NCBI GenBank assembly: GCA_030765065.1
Contig: CM060976.1
Coordinates: 59,752,539 to 59,816,538, forward strand
Length of the DNA: 64,000 nt
Reading direction: 5' to 3'
From: Deroplatys truncata
Lineage: Eukaryota > Arthropoda > Insecta > Mantodea > Mantidae
A program made the translations under genes and the position numbers. The notes beneath the pieces were generated by a model, which was given only the letters and a program-made list of their open reading frames with translations, did no database searches and was not told where the DNA came from. Below, one piece after another: positions 11,413 to 22,333 of the stretch (positions within the stretch are counted from its first letter, which is position 1; the number at the start of each line of letters is the position of its first letter).

Positions 11413-11985
11413 TATTAGACGCAGCGTCTATGGCCCAAAGTTATTGGGAGGCCGGTGCCGGGAGGTTGGAGTAAACAACGATAACCGCAGCTCTCCAGCG
11501 AAACACCGGGCTCGCTATCGGTAGATAACCAAAATTTTTGGAAGCTTCTTCTCCCCCTCCTGCAGTAAGTGTGTCGAAATAGTTTTAGAACGTACAAGAA
11601 ACCTCGTGGAAAGATTCCATTGAGTATATAAGCGAGCGCTCTCGCGGGAGTCGAGAGTCAGTGCGAGTCGAGTATGAGTAGGGTTGTTGAGTCAGTGAGC
11701 GAGCGAGTTAACGAGTGCGTCTCTGGTGGGGCGAGTTGGTGAAGGCTGTTGCATGTGCAGCGAGTGCTACTGCGGAGCGAAAGACTGAAGGCGAGTGAAC
11801 CGTCCGGAAGAGGAGACTGATCCAGAAGGAAGTGAAGTGAAATGAAATGAAGCGACGAAAAATTGAACTAGTCCACCTTAGTGCAGTAATAGTTTGAAGG
11901 AAGTGAACTACAGAAAAACTAAACAGTGACAGTGAGAACGGAAAGAAGTGACAGTTGAAAGACTGGACACAGACACAATATATTT
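11413..11985 (+). repeat. Promoter-bearing dispersed repeat, copy 2
   Basis: Diverged homologue of 50-645 with the same order of blocks. The TATATAAGCGAGCGCTCTCGCGG region is almost unchanged. Homology ends near 11985, just before a SINE at 12003, so the SINE may have landed near its edge. No gene follows. See copy 1 for the two competing identities. Confidence 0.6.
11625..11662 (+). promoter_or_regulatory. TATA box plus initiator of copy 2
   Basis: TATATAA lies at 11625-11631 and TCAGT at 11658-11662, 35 nt from the first TATA base to the initiator A. Upstream, GAA and TTC units at about 11588-11616 are partly out of the 5-bp phase needed for a good heat-shock element. Confidence 0.5.
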
Positions 11986-12002
11986 GACAAATGTAACTAG
12001 AG

Positions 12003-12331
12003 GCGGCGCCGTGGCCGAGTGGTTAGACCGCTCGCCTCCCACCGAGGCGGCCCGGGTTCAATCCCAGGGACCTGCATGTGGGATTTGTGATGGACGAAGC
12101 GGCATCTGGGCGGGTTTTCTCCGGGATCTCCGGTTTCCCCCGCCATTCATTCCACCAACTACTCCATCATCACCTTTCCTTTCATCCATTTCACCAACAT
12201 TTCGTTTCATCTACTTCCTTCATCCCATACCAGGCATCGGGCTGATCACCCATCCTGGATGCTCTGTCTGATCCATGAGTGTCTGCTCCTTGACGGCCTC
12301 TGACCCCAGTTACCCGCCTGTAAGGAATGAA
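12003..12331 (+). mobile_element. tRNA-derived SINE (family S1)
   Basis: A pol III-type head has box A TGGCCGAGTGGTTAG (12012-12026) and box B GGGTTCAATCC (12054-12064). The body contains CTCCGGTTTCCCCCGCC (about 12130). The tail has a CATCCTGGATG-like segment and ends CCCGCCTGTAAGG. It is much longer than a tRNA, and related copies occur at 28108, 29588 (minus), 42345 and 24530 (minus), so it is a SINE rather than a tRNA gene. Confidence 0.8.
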
Positions 12332-12339
12332 TATTTTAA

Positions 12340-12790
12340 CTAGATCTACATTTGTGTGTAGTAAGATTTTATCTATCACTCTTAAGGTTTGCCAATTATG
12401 CAAGTGTCATTCAAAACGAAGAACGCTTCAGACTATCCTCAAAAAGTTCAAGATATGCATTTTATTTGTCATTCAAATATCTCAAATACGTAGTATTTTA
12501 ATCAAAATCGTTAGAGCCAGTTTTGAGAAAATCAAAATTTTCGAAAAATTTTCCAAGTAAAGGGAAGTTCGGGGTAGAGAATTTTCTTACAATCTTGTCG
12601 CATCTTTGAAGATACTGAACTTAAACATCAAGTTTGTTATTTAACCAACTTTCTTTTCGAGTTCATACACAGATATTTTTTTAAACAAATCTTTTGCATT
12701 TAGGAACTCTCAAAACATGCATTTTCAATGAAATCTTGGCATCCATTTTTATAAAATGCACTAGTTCCTCTAGAAAGTAGTAGAGAAAGT
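12340..12790 (-). mobile_element. Family H element, 5' half
   Basis: Minus-strand copy whose element start (plus strand GTAGTAGAGAAAGT) ends at 12790 and is followed by AAAAA, i.e. a T-run before the element start. The 3' half is missing and the sequence is clearly older than the best copies. Confidence 0.65.
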
Positions 12791-13075
12791 AAAAAGTGCG
12801 TGTTATGATACGTTTATCAAAATATTCTACATTGGTGTTTAGCGCTGATTCTGCTAATGAAGTTCATTTTGTGAAAATGAGAAGCATTACTTTTGAATAA
12901 AAGCATTGTGAAGCTATTTCCCAAGTCCCGAAGCAAAAGATGTTTTCAAGCTAAATGTGATCTGAGCAGGTATTGCCTCAAGATATGGGAATGAATGTTG
13001 CTATCTTATCTCGCTGATCGATTAGATAGGTGTTTGAAATATTATGAGTTGCGATTTTAAAATCTTGCGTCTTGA

Positions 13076-13079
13076 GTAG
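13076..13079 (+). repeat. Target-site duplication GTAG, left
   Basis: GTAG immediately precedes the 5' LTR and is repeated at 21999-22002 right after the 3' LTR. Four bases is the usual size for Ty3/Gypsy integrases. Confidence 0.85.
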
Positions 13080-14388
13080 TGTGCTGTTATGTGTTCTTTT
13101 TATGTTTTGTATCTGTATTATACATCCAGCCAGTCACTTTACGTTGCTTGTCCCCTTTGCTTAACGCTCTCTTTGGTGCTCTCTTTTTTTTTCCTCTGTG
13201 GGTTGCTGACGTGGCATGTGCTTTGGCCGTACGCGCTGAGTGGTGGATTTCTGTCCGCATTGCAGGGATAGCTCTCTGCCCGGTAACTACTGATGCGGAT
13301 TGTGGAAGTTTTTGTAATGAATTTTTAAGGAACGTCTTTGTGATTTTCGGTGGATCGACCTTATGTAAAGGTAGGCTTTATTATCAGTTTTATGTCCTGG
13401 TAATGGTGAGTGAATTTTGGGGCGGAAAACGTTATGTGTGTTTGAAAATAAGAGTTCGTAAAGTGACTGGCTCTTGGAGTTGTTCATAGGTTTAGTGTGT
13501 TTTGTTTCTTTTCCAGTTGAGTTATATTTTCAGTACGTGATTTTCAGTGTATAGTTAGTTTAAAATTTGTGATAAGAGCTTTACACAGTTGTGCAATTTG
13601 AAAATGCATATTTTGATTCATGAAGGTAAAAAGCATCAGTAGTGTGAAATTTGTGAGAAAAGCTTTTGGCATTTGTCGTCTGAAATTGCATAGTTTGATA
13701 AAAGGAGGGCAAGAAGCAATATAAGTAGAAATTTGTGAGTAGAGCTTTACATATTTTGGGCACTTTGAAAATGCATAGTTAATTCAAAGTTACAGATATT
13801 CTGTTGTGTAAATTATGAGAGCAGTAATTGCAGTTAAAACCCAGTTATGCTGAACCCATTTATGCTGAACTTTGTAACTGAAAACGGTTGGGTTGTAAAG
13901 CTATCTACATCTAGCTTAGCTGGACTTTGAAGCTCTCGGTTTCCTGAATTTCATTAAAGTCTGTTTCGGTCTTGTTCAACATTCTTAGCTAGTCTTTCAC
14001 TAGCTAAACATAATTAAATTTTTTGGTCTGATGTTTATAGTGGCCTTGTTTTATAAACTTTCTAAATTGATTTGGTTTGTTGAATTTTTGGATTTACTTA
14101 ATTTTGCTGTATTTAAAACTTGCCTTTACTGCTCTGCTCAATTGGTTTTGGTTGCTTTACTCTTTAAGCCATTTTTGTTTTACAGTTATTCTTTTGTGGT
14201 TGCTTTACGGTTCTGGTTATTAATGTTTGTTTATTATTATCATTAAAGTACCCAAAAACAAACTTATCAATAGTAGTATATTTTTGAGAGTTCTGGTTTC
14301 CTTTTGTTTTCCCCTACGGCACTCGTTAGGGCTTCCCTTTTCGTTTGGCCGGGGTTCCCTAACTCAGTCAAACAGCGGAACCATTGCA
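13080..14388 (+). repeat. 5' LTR
   Basis: The 1309-bp repeat begins TGTGCTG and ends ATTGCA. It is essentially identical to 20690-21998. Small frames inside it have no recognised product. For a Gypsy LTR it is long. Confidence 0.95.
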
Positions 14389-14394
14389 AATTAC

Positions 14395-14412
14395 TGGCAG
14401 CAGAGCATGGTT
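14395..14412 (+). other. Primer-binding site, initiator tRNA-Met type
   Basis: TGGCAGCAGAGCATGGTT lies 6 nt after the 5' LTR. From memory, the complement of the 3' end of initiator tRNA-Met is TGGTAGCAGAGGATGGTT, matching at 16 of 18 positions. The start TGG, pairing with CCA, and the position make this a convincing minus-strand primer site. Confidence 0.75.
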
Positions 14413-14515
14413 AATTGATTTGTCTGTGTTGGTTAGGGAATATTTTTGGGTTTGTTGTTTGCTCTGTATTCTCCGGATCTCATTTTCTTACTTGTACCAT
14501 ATCCGTAGTTACAAG

Positions 14516-15772
14516 ATGGCGGTATCGGTTACTAATGTGGAAAGATTACGGAAAGGTGAATTGTGGGTAGAGTTGGTTGTACGTGGAGGTCAATGTTCTA
14601 TGACAACTGAAGTGGCTATTATGTTGGATGTTTTTCGACAAATTAAGGATGCTCCATTAATTACTGTTTCTATTGATCACGTGGTAGTGACTAAGTGTGA
14701 GTCCACTTGCTCGTTGGCCTTAGCAGAGATTCAGGATAATTTAATGGATTTTGGGCGCGAGGATTCTCCCTCTAAGGCACAGTTGCTCCGGTGGCAAGTT
14801 AGAATTCGACATTACTTGTTCTATTTAGATTATGTCTTACAGAGATACCCTACTTTTCAGTCATGTATAGCGTTGCAAAAGTTAAAGGATCAGTTTAAGG
14901 AATTAGCCCGTAAAGTGGAGGAAGATTTTGGGACTTCACAGGAGGATACTGGGTCGTCCCCCTTGTATAATCAAGGATTGTCAGATGTGGTTCAGCCTTC
15001 GATTGCGGTGTCTGCGTTTCGGCCACTTAGACTCGCTCATCCCCTCCAGCAATTCGTGGAGGGCGTTCACTTAAACGACATTGTTGATGTACCATCAGCT
15101 TTACAGTTTCTCTATTTTCTTGTTCGATTGACGCTAATGGCTAAGCGTTATTTGGTACCCACGGCTCAAGTGATAGAATTATTTTCTGTCAAGGTGTCTG
15201 GGATAGTTTCGGACCTGTTAATGCGGTGTGCTGGTTTGGCCGACCCTGTGACTCGCTTTCATTTGGCCCTATTAGACATGTTCATTCCACGTAGGGAATG
15301 CACGAGGATAATGCAAGACGTATATTTTCGTCCTCAGGGTCTAACGGAACCGTTTACAGAATATATGGTTCGGGTTAAGGAAATTGCTTTAGTGTTGGTG
15401 CTCCCTGATACGGAAGCGGAAATTTGTGATGTCATTTTATCAGGACTCAATCCAGTTGTCAGGTCGGCTTTGGTTTTAGGACCTCGGCCGTCAAATTTGC
15501 AGCAGTTGGAAGCATTGGTACCTAAACTCAATGAAGTTATGCTTGTTGATAGGCTGCGTCTGTCAGAGCCTCCGGGCTCATTAGCAACTCCTAATACCAC
15601 TGTATCAGCTCCTTCTTCGGCCATTGTTCCGGATTCGCGTCGTCTGGCCACTATTAAATGCTTTCAGTGTGGTCAGGAAGGCCATGTTCGACGAAATTGT
15701 CCCAATAGGAGGACCGTGAATCGGGGTTTTCTTCGTGTTTCTAATCAGGGGCGACAGTTTCGACCTTTATGA
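14516..15772 (+). CDS. gag: Gag of the Gypsy element
   Basis: The frame encodes about 418 residues from the ATG at 14516, in the context ACAAGATGG. The frame is open further upstream, but that part overlaps the primer site, so I prefer 14516. A central segment near residues 290-350, with LTEPFTEYMVRVKEI and ILSGLNPVVRSAL, fits retrotransposon capsid domains. A CCHC zinc knuckle, C-x2-C-x4-H-x4-C (CFQCGQEGHVRRNC), lies at residues 382-395 and would bind RNA. The protein would form the particle that packages the transcript. Gag and pol lie in the same frame. Read-through between gag and pol is known in some retroviruses, but whether this element uses it cannot be told from the sequence. Confidence 0.85.
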   Translation: MAVSVTNVERLRKGELWVELVVRGGQCSMTTEVAIMLDVFRQIKDAPLITVSIDHVVVTKCESTCSLALAEIQDNLMDFGREDSPSKAQLLRWQVRIRHYLFYLDYVLQRYPTFQSCIALQKLKDQFKELARKVEEDFGTSQEDTGSSPLYNQGLSDVVQPSIAVSAFRPLRLAHPLQQFVEGVHLNDIVDVPSALQFLYFLVRLTLMAKRYLVPTAQVIELFSVKVSGIVSDLLMRCAGLADPVTRFHLALLDMFIPRRECTRIMQDVYFRPQGLTEPFTEYMVRVKEIALVLVLPDTEAEICDVILSGLNPVVRSALVLGPRPSNLQQLEALVPKLNEVMLVDRLRLSEPPGSLATPNTTVSAPSSAIVPDSRRLATIKCFQCGQEGHVRRNCPNRRTVNRGFLRVSNQGRQFRPL

Positions 15773-15799
15773 CGCCAGAAGGTTAAGTCGACCATTTGT

Positions 15800-18700
15800 T
15801 TGTCTCGGCGTATTTGTGGTTATCCGTTTTCGGGTAAACCCTTAGTTCAAGTTTCTCTTGAGAAGTTGCCTTTATTGGCGTTATTAGATTCCGGAAGTTC
15901 TGTCTCTTTGATTCAGCTTGATTGGCTTAGGTTAAATTTACCATGTATTATGTCGCGTGCAACCACGTGTCAGTTGGTTTGTTTGATGGTCAATGGTCAG
16001 GCCTTTCAAGTTACTCAAAAAGTATCATGTACTATACGTTTCCCACGTTTTACGTGGAAACATAGTTTTTTTGTCGTTCCCAAGCTTCCTTATGCATGTG
16101 TCCTAGGTGCCGATTTTATGTCAAGGACTGGGATGGCTATTGATTTTTCCACTAGGCAGATCGCTTTTCATTTTGCTCCCCGGATAAAGTTGGACTTTGT
16201 GAGGGATTTTAAACCACCTGGGCCCCCTCTAACCTTGGGAGATATTAATTTGGTAACCCAAAATTGCGCTACTTCTTCTCTGTCTCATTTGTCCCCTGCA
16301 CAGGCAAAGCAAATAGGGCATTTAGTTGGGGAATTTGATTCGTTGTTTACAGATGTTTTAGGGGTCACTCATTTGACTCAATATGAAATTCAGTTAACTG
16401 ATTCTACTCCGGTCAAGTTATCTCCATATAAGCTCACACCACCGAAGATGGCTACATTAAAAGAGAAAATACAGAAGATGCTTGACCAAGGGGTTATTAG
16501 ACCATCTACTTCAAATTACAGCAGCCCCATATTTCTAGTACCGAAGGGAGATCAGGATTTTAGACCGGTCATAGATTATCGTCTCTTGAACAAAAGAATA
16601 CTTATTGAAAGTACCCCTTTGCCCGATTTGCATACAGCTGCTCATCATTTTTCGAAGGCTCGCGTTTTTACGACCCTGGATTTGAACAATGCTTATCATC
16701 AGATTCCTTTGGCTGAACATTCCAAGCATCTAACAGCTTTCGCTACCCCCTGGCGCCTTTATGAATTCAATAGGGTCCCATTTGGTTTGGCTACGGGCGC
16801 GCAAGTCCTCACTCGTTTCCTGGATAATTTGTTTTCGGACATAAAATTTCAATATTTGTACCATTACTTAGATGATCTTGTAGTATATTCCGAGGATTTT
16901 GACTCACATCTTGTTCATTTACGTGAGGTCTTTCGTCGCCTACAGAGCGCCGGGTTATCAGTTAAGCAGTCTAAAGTTCATTTTGCTACCTCTCAAATAT
17001 CATTTTTGGGCCATATGGTTTCCCCTTCTGGTATTACCATAGACCCAGATCGCACTAAGGCTATTAGAAATTTTCCGGCACCCAAGAATAAGCGTGAGGT
17101 GGCTCGATTTTTGGGAATGGTTAACTTCTTCTCTAAATTTATTTCAAATTTTTCTACTCGGGCGGAACCTCTTAATTGCTTACGTAGGAAAGGGGTTACT
17201 TTTGCGTGGGCCGAGGAGCAGGAAGCGGCATTTGTTGATCTAAAAGAGGCTATTTCAAACCCTCCTGTCTTGGCTTTTCCAGATTTTGCTATGCCCTTTA
17301 TTTTACAGACGGATGCTAGTGCTAGCGCGCTAGCGGCTGTTTTGTTGCAGGAATTTCCTGAGGGTCGTCGTCCCATTTATTATAGTTCGCGTACTTTATC
17401 TCCTGAAGAACGTAAATTTTCTACATATGAATTAGAAACCTTAGCGGTGCTTTTTGGATTGGAGAAGTATAGGGTGTACTTAGAACATGTGCATTTCTTT
17501 TTAGAGTGCGATAACCAGGCTTTAACGTGGGCGTTAGCTGTCCCAAGGAAGACAGGTCGTCTTGCGCGTTGGGGTGTCCGGATAGGTGCCTTTAAGTTTA
17601 CACCTTCCTTTATCGAGGTTCAGAAAATTGTATTGCGGATGCTCTTACCCGGGTATTTTCCGAACCTACTGAGGAGTGTGTTTATTTCGAGACTTTGGAT
17701 GCTCCTGCGGATACTCAGATTGAGAGTTTCTCATTTTCGGCATTTCCTGAAATGTTTGTCAGTATACCTGAACTTCAACCTACCGATTCTGGGTTGGCTT
17801 CAATTATTGAGCAAATTAAATCGGGAGTTTCACTGCAGGACTATAAGATTCATGAGGGTGTTTTGATGGGAAGAGCTAGTTTTGATCGGCGTTATAAAGT
17901 CATAGTTCCGAAGGCAGCTATTCCCATGATTCTCAGTTATTTTCACGATTCTCCTTTCGGGGGTCATTTAGGCATTGCCAAAACCAGAAATCGAATTCGT
18001 GAACAGTTTATGTGGCGGGGCATGGATTTCGATGTAAGAAAGCATGTTAAGTCTTGCCGCATTTGCGCATTGTCCAAACCCGCGCAGGCTACAAATTGGG
18101 CATATTTGGCTTCGGAGGTTCCCTCCGCGCCCATGGAAAAACTATTTGTAGATTTTATCGGACCGCTCCCTCGTTCTATTCAGGGAAATATTTTTGCATT
18201 GGTGCTCACTGATGCTTTCTCAAAGTTCGTATGGATTTCACCTCTGAGTGCGGCTACTGCTCGCCTCGCTATTCGGGAACTTGGAACAATATTTGGATCT
18301 TTTGGTGCTCCTCAATATCTGGTCTCTGACAACGGTTCGCAATTTAAGTCGCGTCTCTTTTGTTCCTTTTGTTTTGATTGGGGTATTAAGCATTTTACTA
18401 CTACCCCTTATTACCCTAACCCCTCATTAGCGGAACGGGTCAACCGTAACCTTAAGTCCGCTTTAATTGCTTATCATCACCAGCAGCACAATTGCTGGGA
18501 TAAATACTTGAAGCAACTTCAGTTTGCTTTCAATTCTGCGAGACATGAGGTTCATAAGACGACGCCATTTTCATTGTTATTTGCCTACCAACCTTCGTCT
18601 CCTTTGGCTAATTTGTGGGCGTTAAATGATTTATTACCGGCTGACAATTCTCCGCATACCATTCGTACTAATTGGAAGGCTGCCTTGAATAATCTGCGTA

Positions 18701-18960
18701 GAGGCCACTCGATGAGAAAGCAGCGATACGATGCGTCCCGTCGTCCCTCCCCATTCAAAGTGGGAGATGTTGTTATGTGCCGTAACTATCCTCAGTCCTC
18801 GAAAGCAGATGCGTTTGCCGCGAAGTTAGCTCCTCGCTATCTTGGCCCGTTTAAGATTCTCAGAATTTATAAGGGGGTGTCTGTTCTTTTGCAAGAATTG
18901 TCTTCTTCCTGCAGGCGCCGCGCTCACCTGTCTCAGCTTAAATTGTATAACTCGGGGTAG
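15800..18960 (+). CDS. pol: Pol region: protease, reverse transcriptase, RNase H, integrase
   Basis: Parts in order: an aspartic protease with LLDSGSS at about 15880-15900; reverse transcriptase about 16420-17060 with the active-site YLDD at 16865-16876; RNase H about 17260-17610, starting at QTDASASALAAV; integrase about 17860-18960. The integrase shows an HHCC zinc-binding module (about 17940-18075), catalytic residues in VDFIGP, SDNGSQF and PSLAERVNR, and a C-terminal YLGPFKIL motif like the GPY/F module of Gypsy and retroviral integrases. No chromodomain is seen. About one break is present, so an intact polyprotein is not expected from this copy. Domain identities rest on conserved motifs. 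Confidence 0.9.
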
Positions 18961-20672
18961 CAAGTGAGTCACTTGGCATTGTCCTGTTGATGGGTGACTC
19001 ACTTTCAGGAATTAGCGATCCTGCCCCATGCGAGCTCTTGATTTGTCCCATTCCCTTAACCGGGATAAATCCTGTCCCATTTCTCTCCCAATCATCCTTT
19101 CTTATCCCTTCCATATTCATGAAAGCTCCCAATTATACTTTCCTTTCCTCCTACAGTAATGGTATCTTTTCGGATGTTAGCATATAGAACTCCAGTGATT
19201 TGTCTTCAGATCTTTGACACATGAGAATATCACTATTGCATACTTACCAACTTTTACAGTTTGCCCGTAAAATGTATGGTTATGCCCGTGTGCTAGGGCT
19301 ATTCAAGAGTCAGTCACTTGCGAGTTCCTGAATATTTTGGAGGAATTTATGATTTCCTTTTCAAGTCAGTGTGCAAGATAAATATGGTAACATGTATGGT
19401 TACCTAATTCTGAAAGTTTTGCCTCATTTCCATTCGCCCTTGCTGGGATATTTAGCTGTTGCGCAGAGCCTACCTTTGCTGTTGATCCTGTTATTTTGAG
19501 TGACCTTTTGTGTTCCTATAAATTTGGCTCGAATTTAATATCCTTTGTTCTTTTTTTAATTTTTGGGGGTAATATTTTAAATTATAATTATATATATTTA
19601 TAAGGTCACTTAATTTCAGTGGGTGTCAGCTTAATTAAATTGTTCTTATTGGGAAAATTTTCATGCTTCCACACCGGTGATGCCCTGCCGGTATGCCCTG
19701 TTCACCTGCCTCTCCCCAGTTATAGTTTGTGTGGGGTCGGGGCAAGTGAATTATTATTTTGTTGTACATAGTTGTTATATAGTGCATTATGTCTCATAGC
19801 TGTTTCATTGCATACCATGTTTAATTTTTGTTCTATAATTGTAATGCTATACTTGTCTAATTTAAAAATGCACATGGTTTATTGTGAAATTCAATATTTA
19901 TATGTCTATAAAATTATAATTGATTGTCGATGATTTAGTTTGTATATGTAAGTTTATATTTTGCTTTGTGAGCCCCCTCTGCTGCTTTGTTTTATTATGT
20001 TTAAGATTCTTATCCTTCTCGGCTACCATCCCTTTTTCCTTCCTCGTGCTACTCTGTGGGGACACGTTCTGGACCTTCTGAGTTGCGATGTGCTGACCGC
20101 TGTGCAAGTTTCTTCTGCTCTGGTGGTGTGTGCAACCGGGTGGTCCTACGTGGGAATTTCACCGCCGGACGCTATTTGTGGGTTTAAAATACTGAAGCCT
20201 GTGCCTCCTCTTCCGGATCCTGACAACTTTATACATGTTTTGGCCCGCTTCAGTTTCTGCCTTAGCGTTAACCGTCTGCAGTGTCGGCGTTATTAGTAAA
20301 GAAAATTCTATTCTCCTGGTTAGCGGCTTGTCCGCTGAATGTTGCTGCCAAAATCATGATGCAACTTTTCACCTATGACTGTTCCTGGGAGTTATATACT
20401 TAAGCTTTTATCATCTCCTTGGATGGCTGCCCGGTTGCTACGTCGTGGTATATATACTGTTGGGGTTTGTGTGCCTCATTATGGTCTCCTCCATATGTGT
20501 TCAGTGTCAGCTACTGAAGTTTGCGGACTGTATGTGTGGAGTTACCTTCTTCGTCTACTTACAGTGTAGCATGTTCCTTCTGTTTTCCTAGTTGTTTCCC
20601 CTTTTGGCTACTTATTGTTCCCTTTCCTCGAGTTCCTATAAATGGTTATTTTTTTTCTTCTCGCAAGCTCGC
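18961..20672 (+). other. Long trailing region of the Gypsy element
   Basis: About 1.7 kb between pol and the polypurine tract. I find no envelope-like frame with a signal peptide, furin site and membrane anchor; the longest frame, 19961-20296, is not recognised. The region opens with a strong stem-loop: AAGTGAGTCAC (18962-18972) pairs with GTGACTCACTT (18994-19004), 11 bp with a 21-nt loop. The region may be untranslated or a remnant of a lost gene. Confidence 0.6.
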
Positions 20673-20685
20673 AGATTGGGGGGGG
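20673..20685 (+). other. Polypurine tract
   Basis: AGATT followed by eight G residues lies 4 nt before the 3' LTR, in the position and with the composition expected for the plus-strand primer. Confidence 0.65.
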
Positions 20686-20689
20686 CTAT

Positions 20690-21998
20690 TGTGCTGTTAT
20701 GTGTTCTTTTTATGTTTTGTATCTGTATTATACATCCAGCCAGTCACTTTACGTTGCTTGTCCCCTTTGCTTAACGCTCTCTTTGGTGCTCTCTTTTTTT
20801 TTCCTCTGTGGGTTGCTGACGTGGCATGTGCTTTGGCCGTACGCGCTGAGTGGTGGATTTCTGTCCGCATTGCAGGGATAGCTCTCTGCCCGGTAACTAC
20901 TGATGCGGATTGTGGAAGTTTTTGTAATGAATTTTTAAGGAACGTCTTTGTGATTTTCGGTGGATCGACCTTATGTAAAGGTAGGCTTTATTATCAGTTT
21001 TATGTCCTGGTAATGGTGAGTGAATTTTGGGGCGGAAAACGTTATGTGTGTTTGAAAATAAGAGTTCGTAAAGTGACTGGCTCTTGGAGTTGTTCATAGG
21101 TTTAGTGTGTTTTGTTTCTTTTCCAGTTGAGTTATATTTTCAGTACGTGATTTTCAGTGTATAGTTAGTTTAAAATTTGTGATAAGAGCTTTACACAGTT
21201 GTGCAATTTGAAAATGCATATTTTGATTCATGAAGGTAAAAAGCATCAGTAGTGTGAAATTTGTGAGAAAAGCTTTTGGCATTTGTCGTCTGAAATTGCA
21301 TAGTTTGATAAAAGGAGGGCAAGAAGCAATATAAGTAGAAATTTGTGAGTAGAGCTTTACATATTTTGGGCACTTTGAAAATGCATAGTTAATTCAAAGT
21401 TACAGATATTCTGTTGTGTAAATTATGAGAGCAGTAATTGCAGTTAAAACCCAGTTATGCTGAACCCATTTATGCTGAACTTTGTAACTGAAAGCGGTTG
21501 GGTTGTAAAGCTATCTACATCTAGCTTAGCTGGACTTTGAAGCTCTCGGTTTCCTGAATTTCATTAAAGTCTGTTTCGGTCTTGTTCAACATTCTTAGCT
21601 AGTCTTTCACTAGCTAAACATAATTAAATTTTTTGGTCTGATGTTTATAGTGGCCTTGTTTTATAAACTTTCTAAATTGATTTGGTTTGTTGAATTTTTG
21701 GATTTACTTAATTTTGCTGTATTTAAAACTTGCCTTTACTGCTCTGCTCAATTGGTTTTGGTTGCTTTACTCTTTAAGCCATTTTTGTTTTACAGTTATT
21801 CTTTTGTGGTTGCTTTACGGTTCTGGTTATTAATGTTTGTTTATTATTATCATTAAAGTACCCAAAAACAAACTTATCAATAGTAGTATATTTTTGAGAG
21901 TTCTGGTTTCCTTTTGTTTTCCCCTACGGCACTCGTTAGGGCTTCCCTTTTCGTTTGGCCGGGGTTCCCTAACTCAGTCAAACAGCGGAACCATTGCA
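20690..21998 (+). repeat. 3' LTR
   Basis: 1309 bp, TG...CA, essentially identical to 13080-14388 with about one difference on direct comparison. Confidence 0.95.
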
Positions 21999-22002
21999 GT
22001 AG
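21999..22002 (+). repeat. Target-site duplication GTAG, right
   Basis: Matches 13076-13079 and defines the exact right end of the insertion. Confidence 0.85.
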
Positions 22003-22333
22003 CACAAGTCTCTGTTTTCATAATGCTTTTACTAATTATTTTTCCGGTAACGTTGATTTTCTGACGCAAAGTGAAAGTATTTTACTTTAATGATTTTACT
22101 AGTATGTAAATTTAATTTGTTTTCCTATGTCCTCTCTAAAGACAACTTTAACTCATATTACATTATTTCTAAATGTTCAATACGACCACACTTGCATCTT
22201 GAACATTTATGCAAATACTCCTTGAGGAGTTTAGACAAGGAATCAAATGTATGATAATTTCATACATAAACTTGCCTTTCGTTTCTCCCTTAAATCTTTC
22301 TTCATAATGATCAGTATATTAAAAATCTGTTAA

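Larger units (their letters stand above)
13080..21998 (+). mobile_element. Ty3/Gypsy LTR retrotransposon, young, nearly whole
   Basis: An 8.9-kb element with LTRs at both ends, a primer-binding site, gag, a pol region in the order protease, reverse transcriptase, RNase H, integrase, a long trailing region and a polypurine tract. The pol order with integrase last is that of Ty3/Gypsy, not Ty1/Copia. The two LTRs differ at about one position in 1309, so the insertion is recent. About one break is visible in pol, so this copy should be regarded as a very young fossil. No envelope gene is recognised. The clade is not assigned. Confidence 0.95.

Noticed and set aside
12003-12075. tRNA gene
   Set aside because: Box A and box B are good, but the sequence continues into a repeated body found elsewhere in the window and the acceptor stem does not close, so it is a SINE head.
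13079-14246. Frames of 60-136 residues, repeated at 20521-21856
   Set aside because: They fall inside the two identical LTRs; no LTR of this type is known to code for them and none has a recognised motif.
20521-21099. A 192-residue frame at the end of the Gypsy trailing region, considered as envelope
   Set aside because: It runs through the polypurine tract into the LTR, is hydrophobic by composition and lacks signal, cleavage-site and fusion features.
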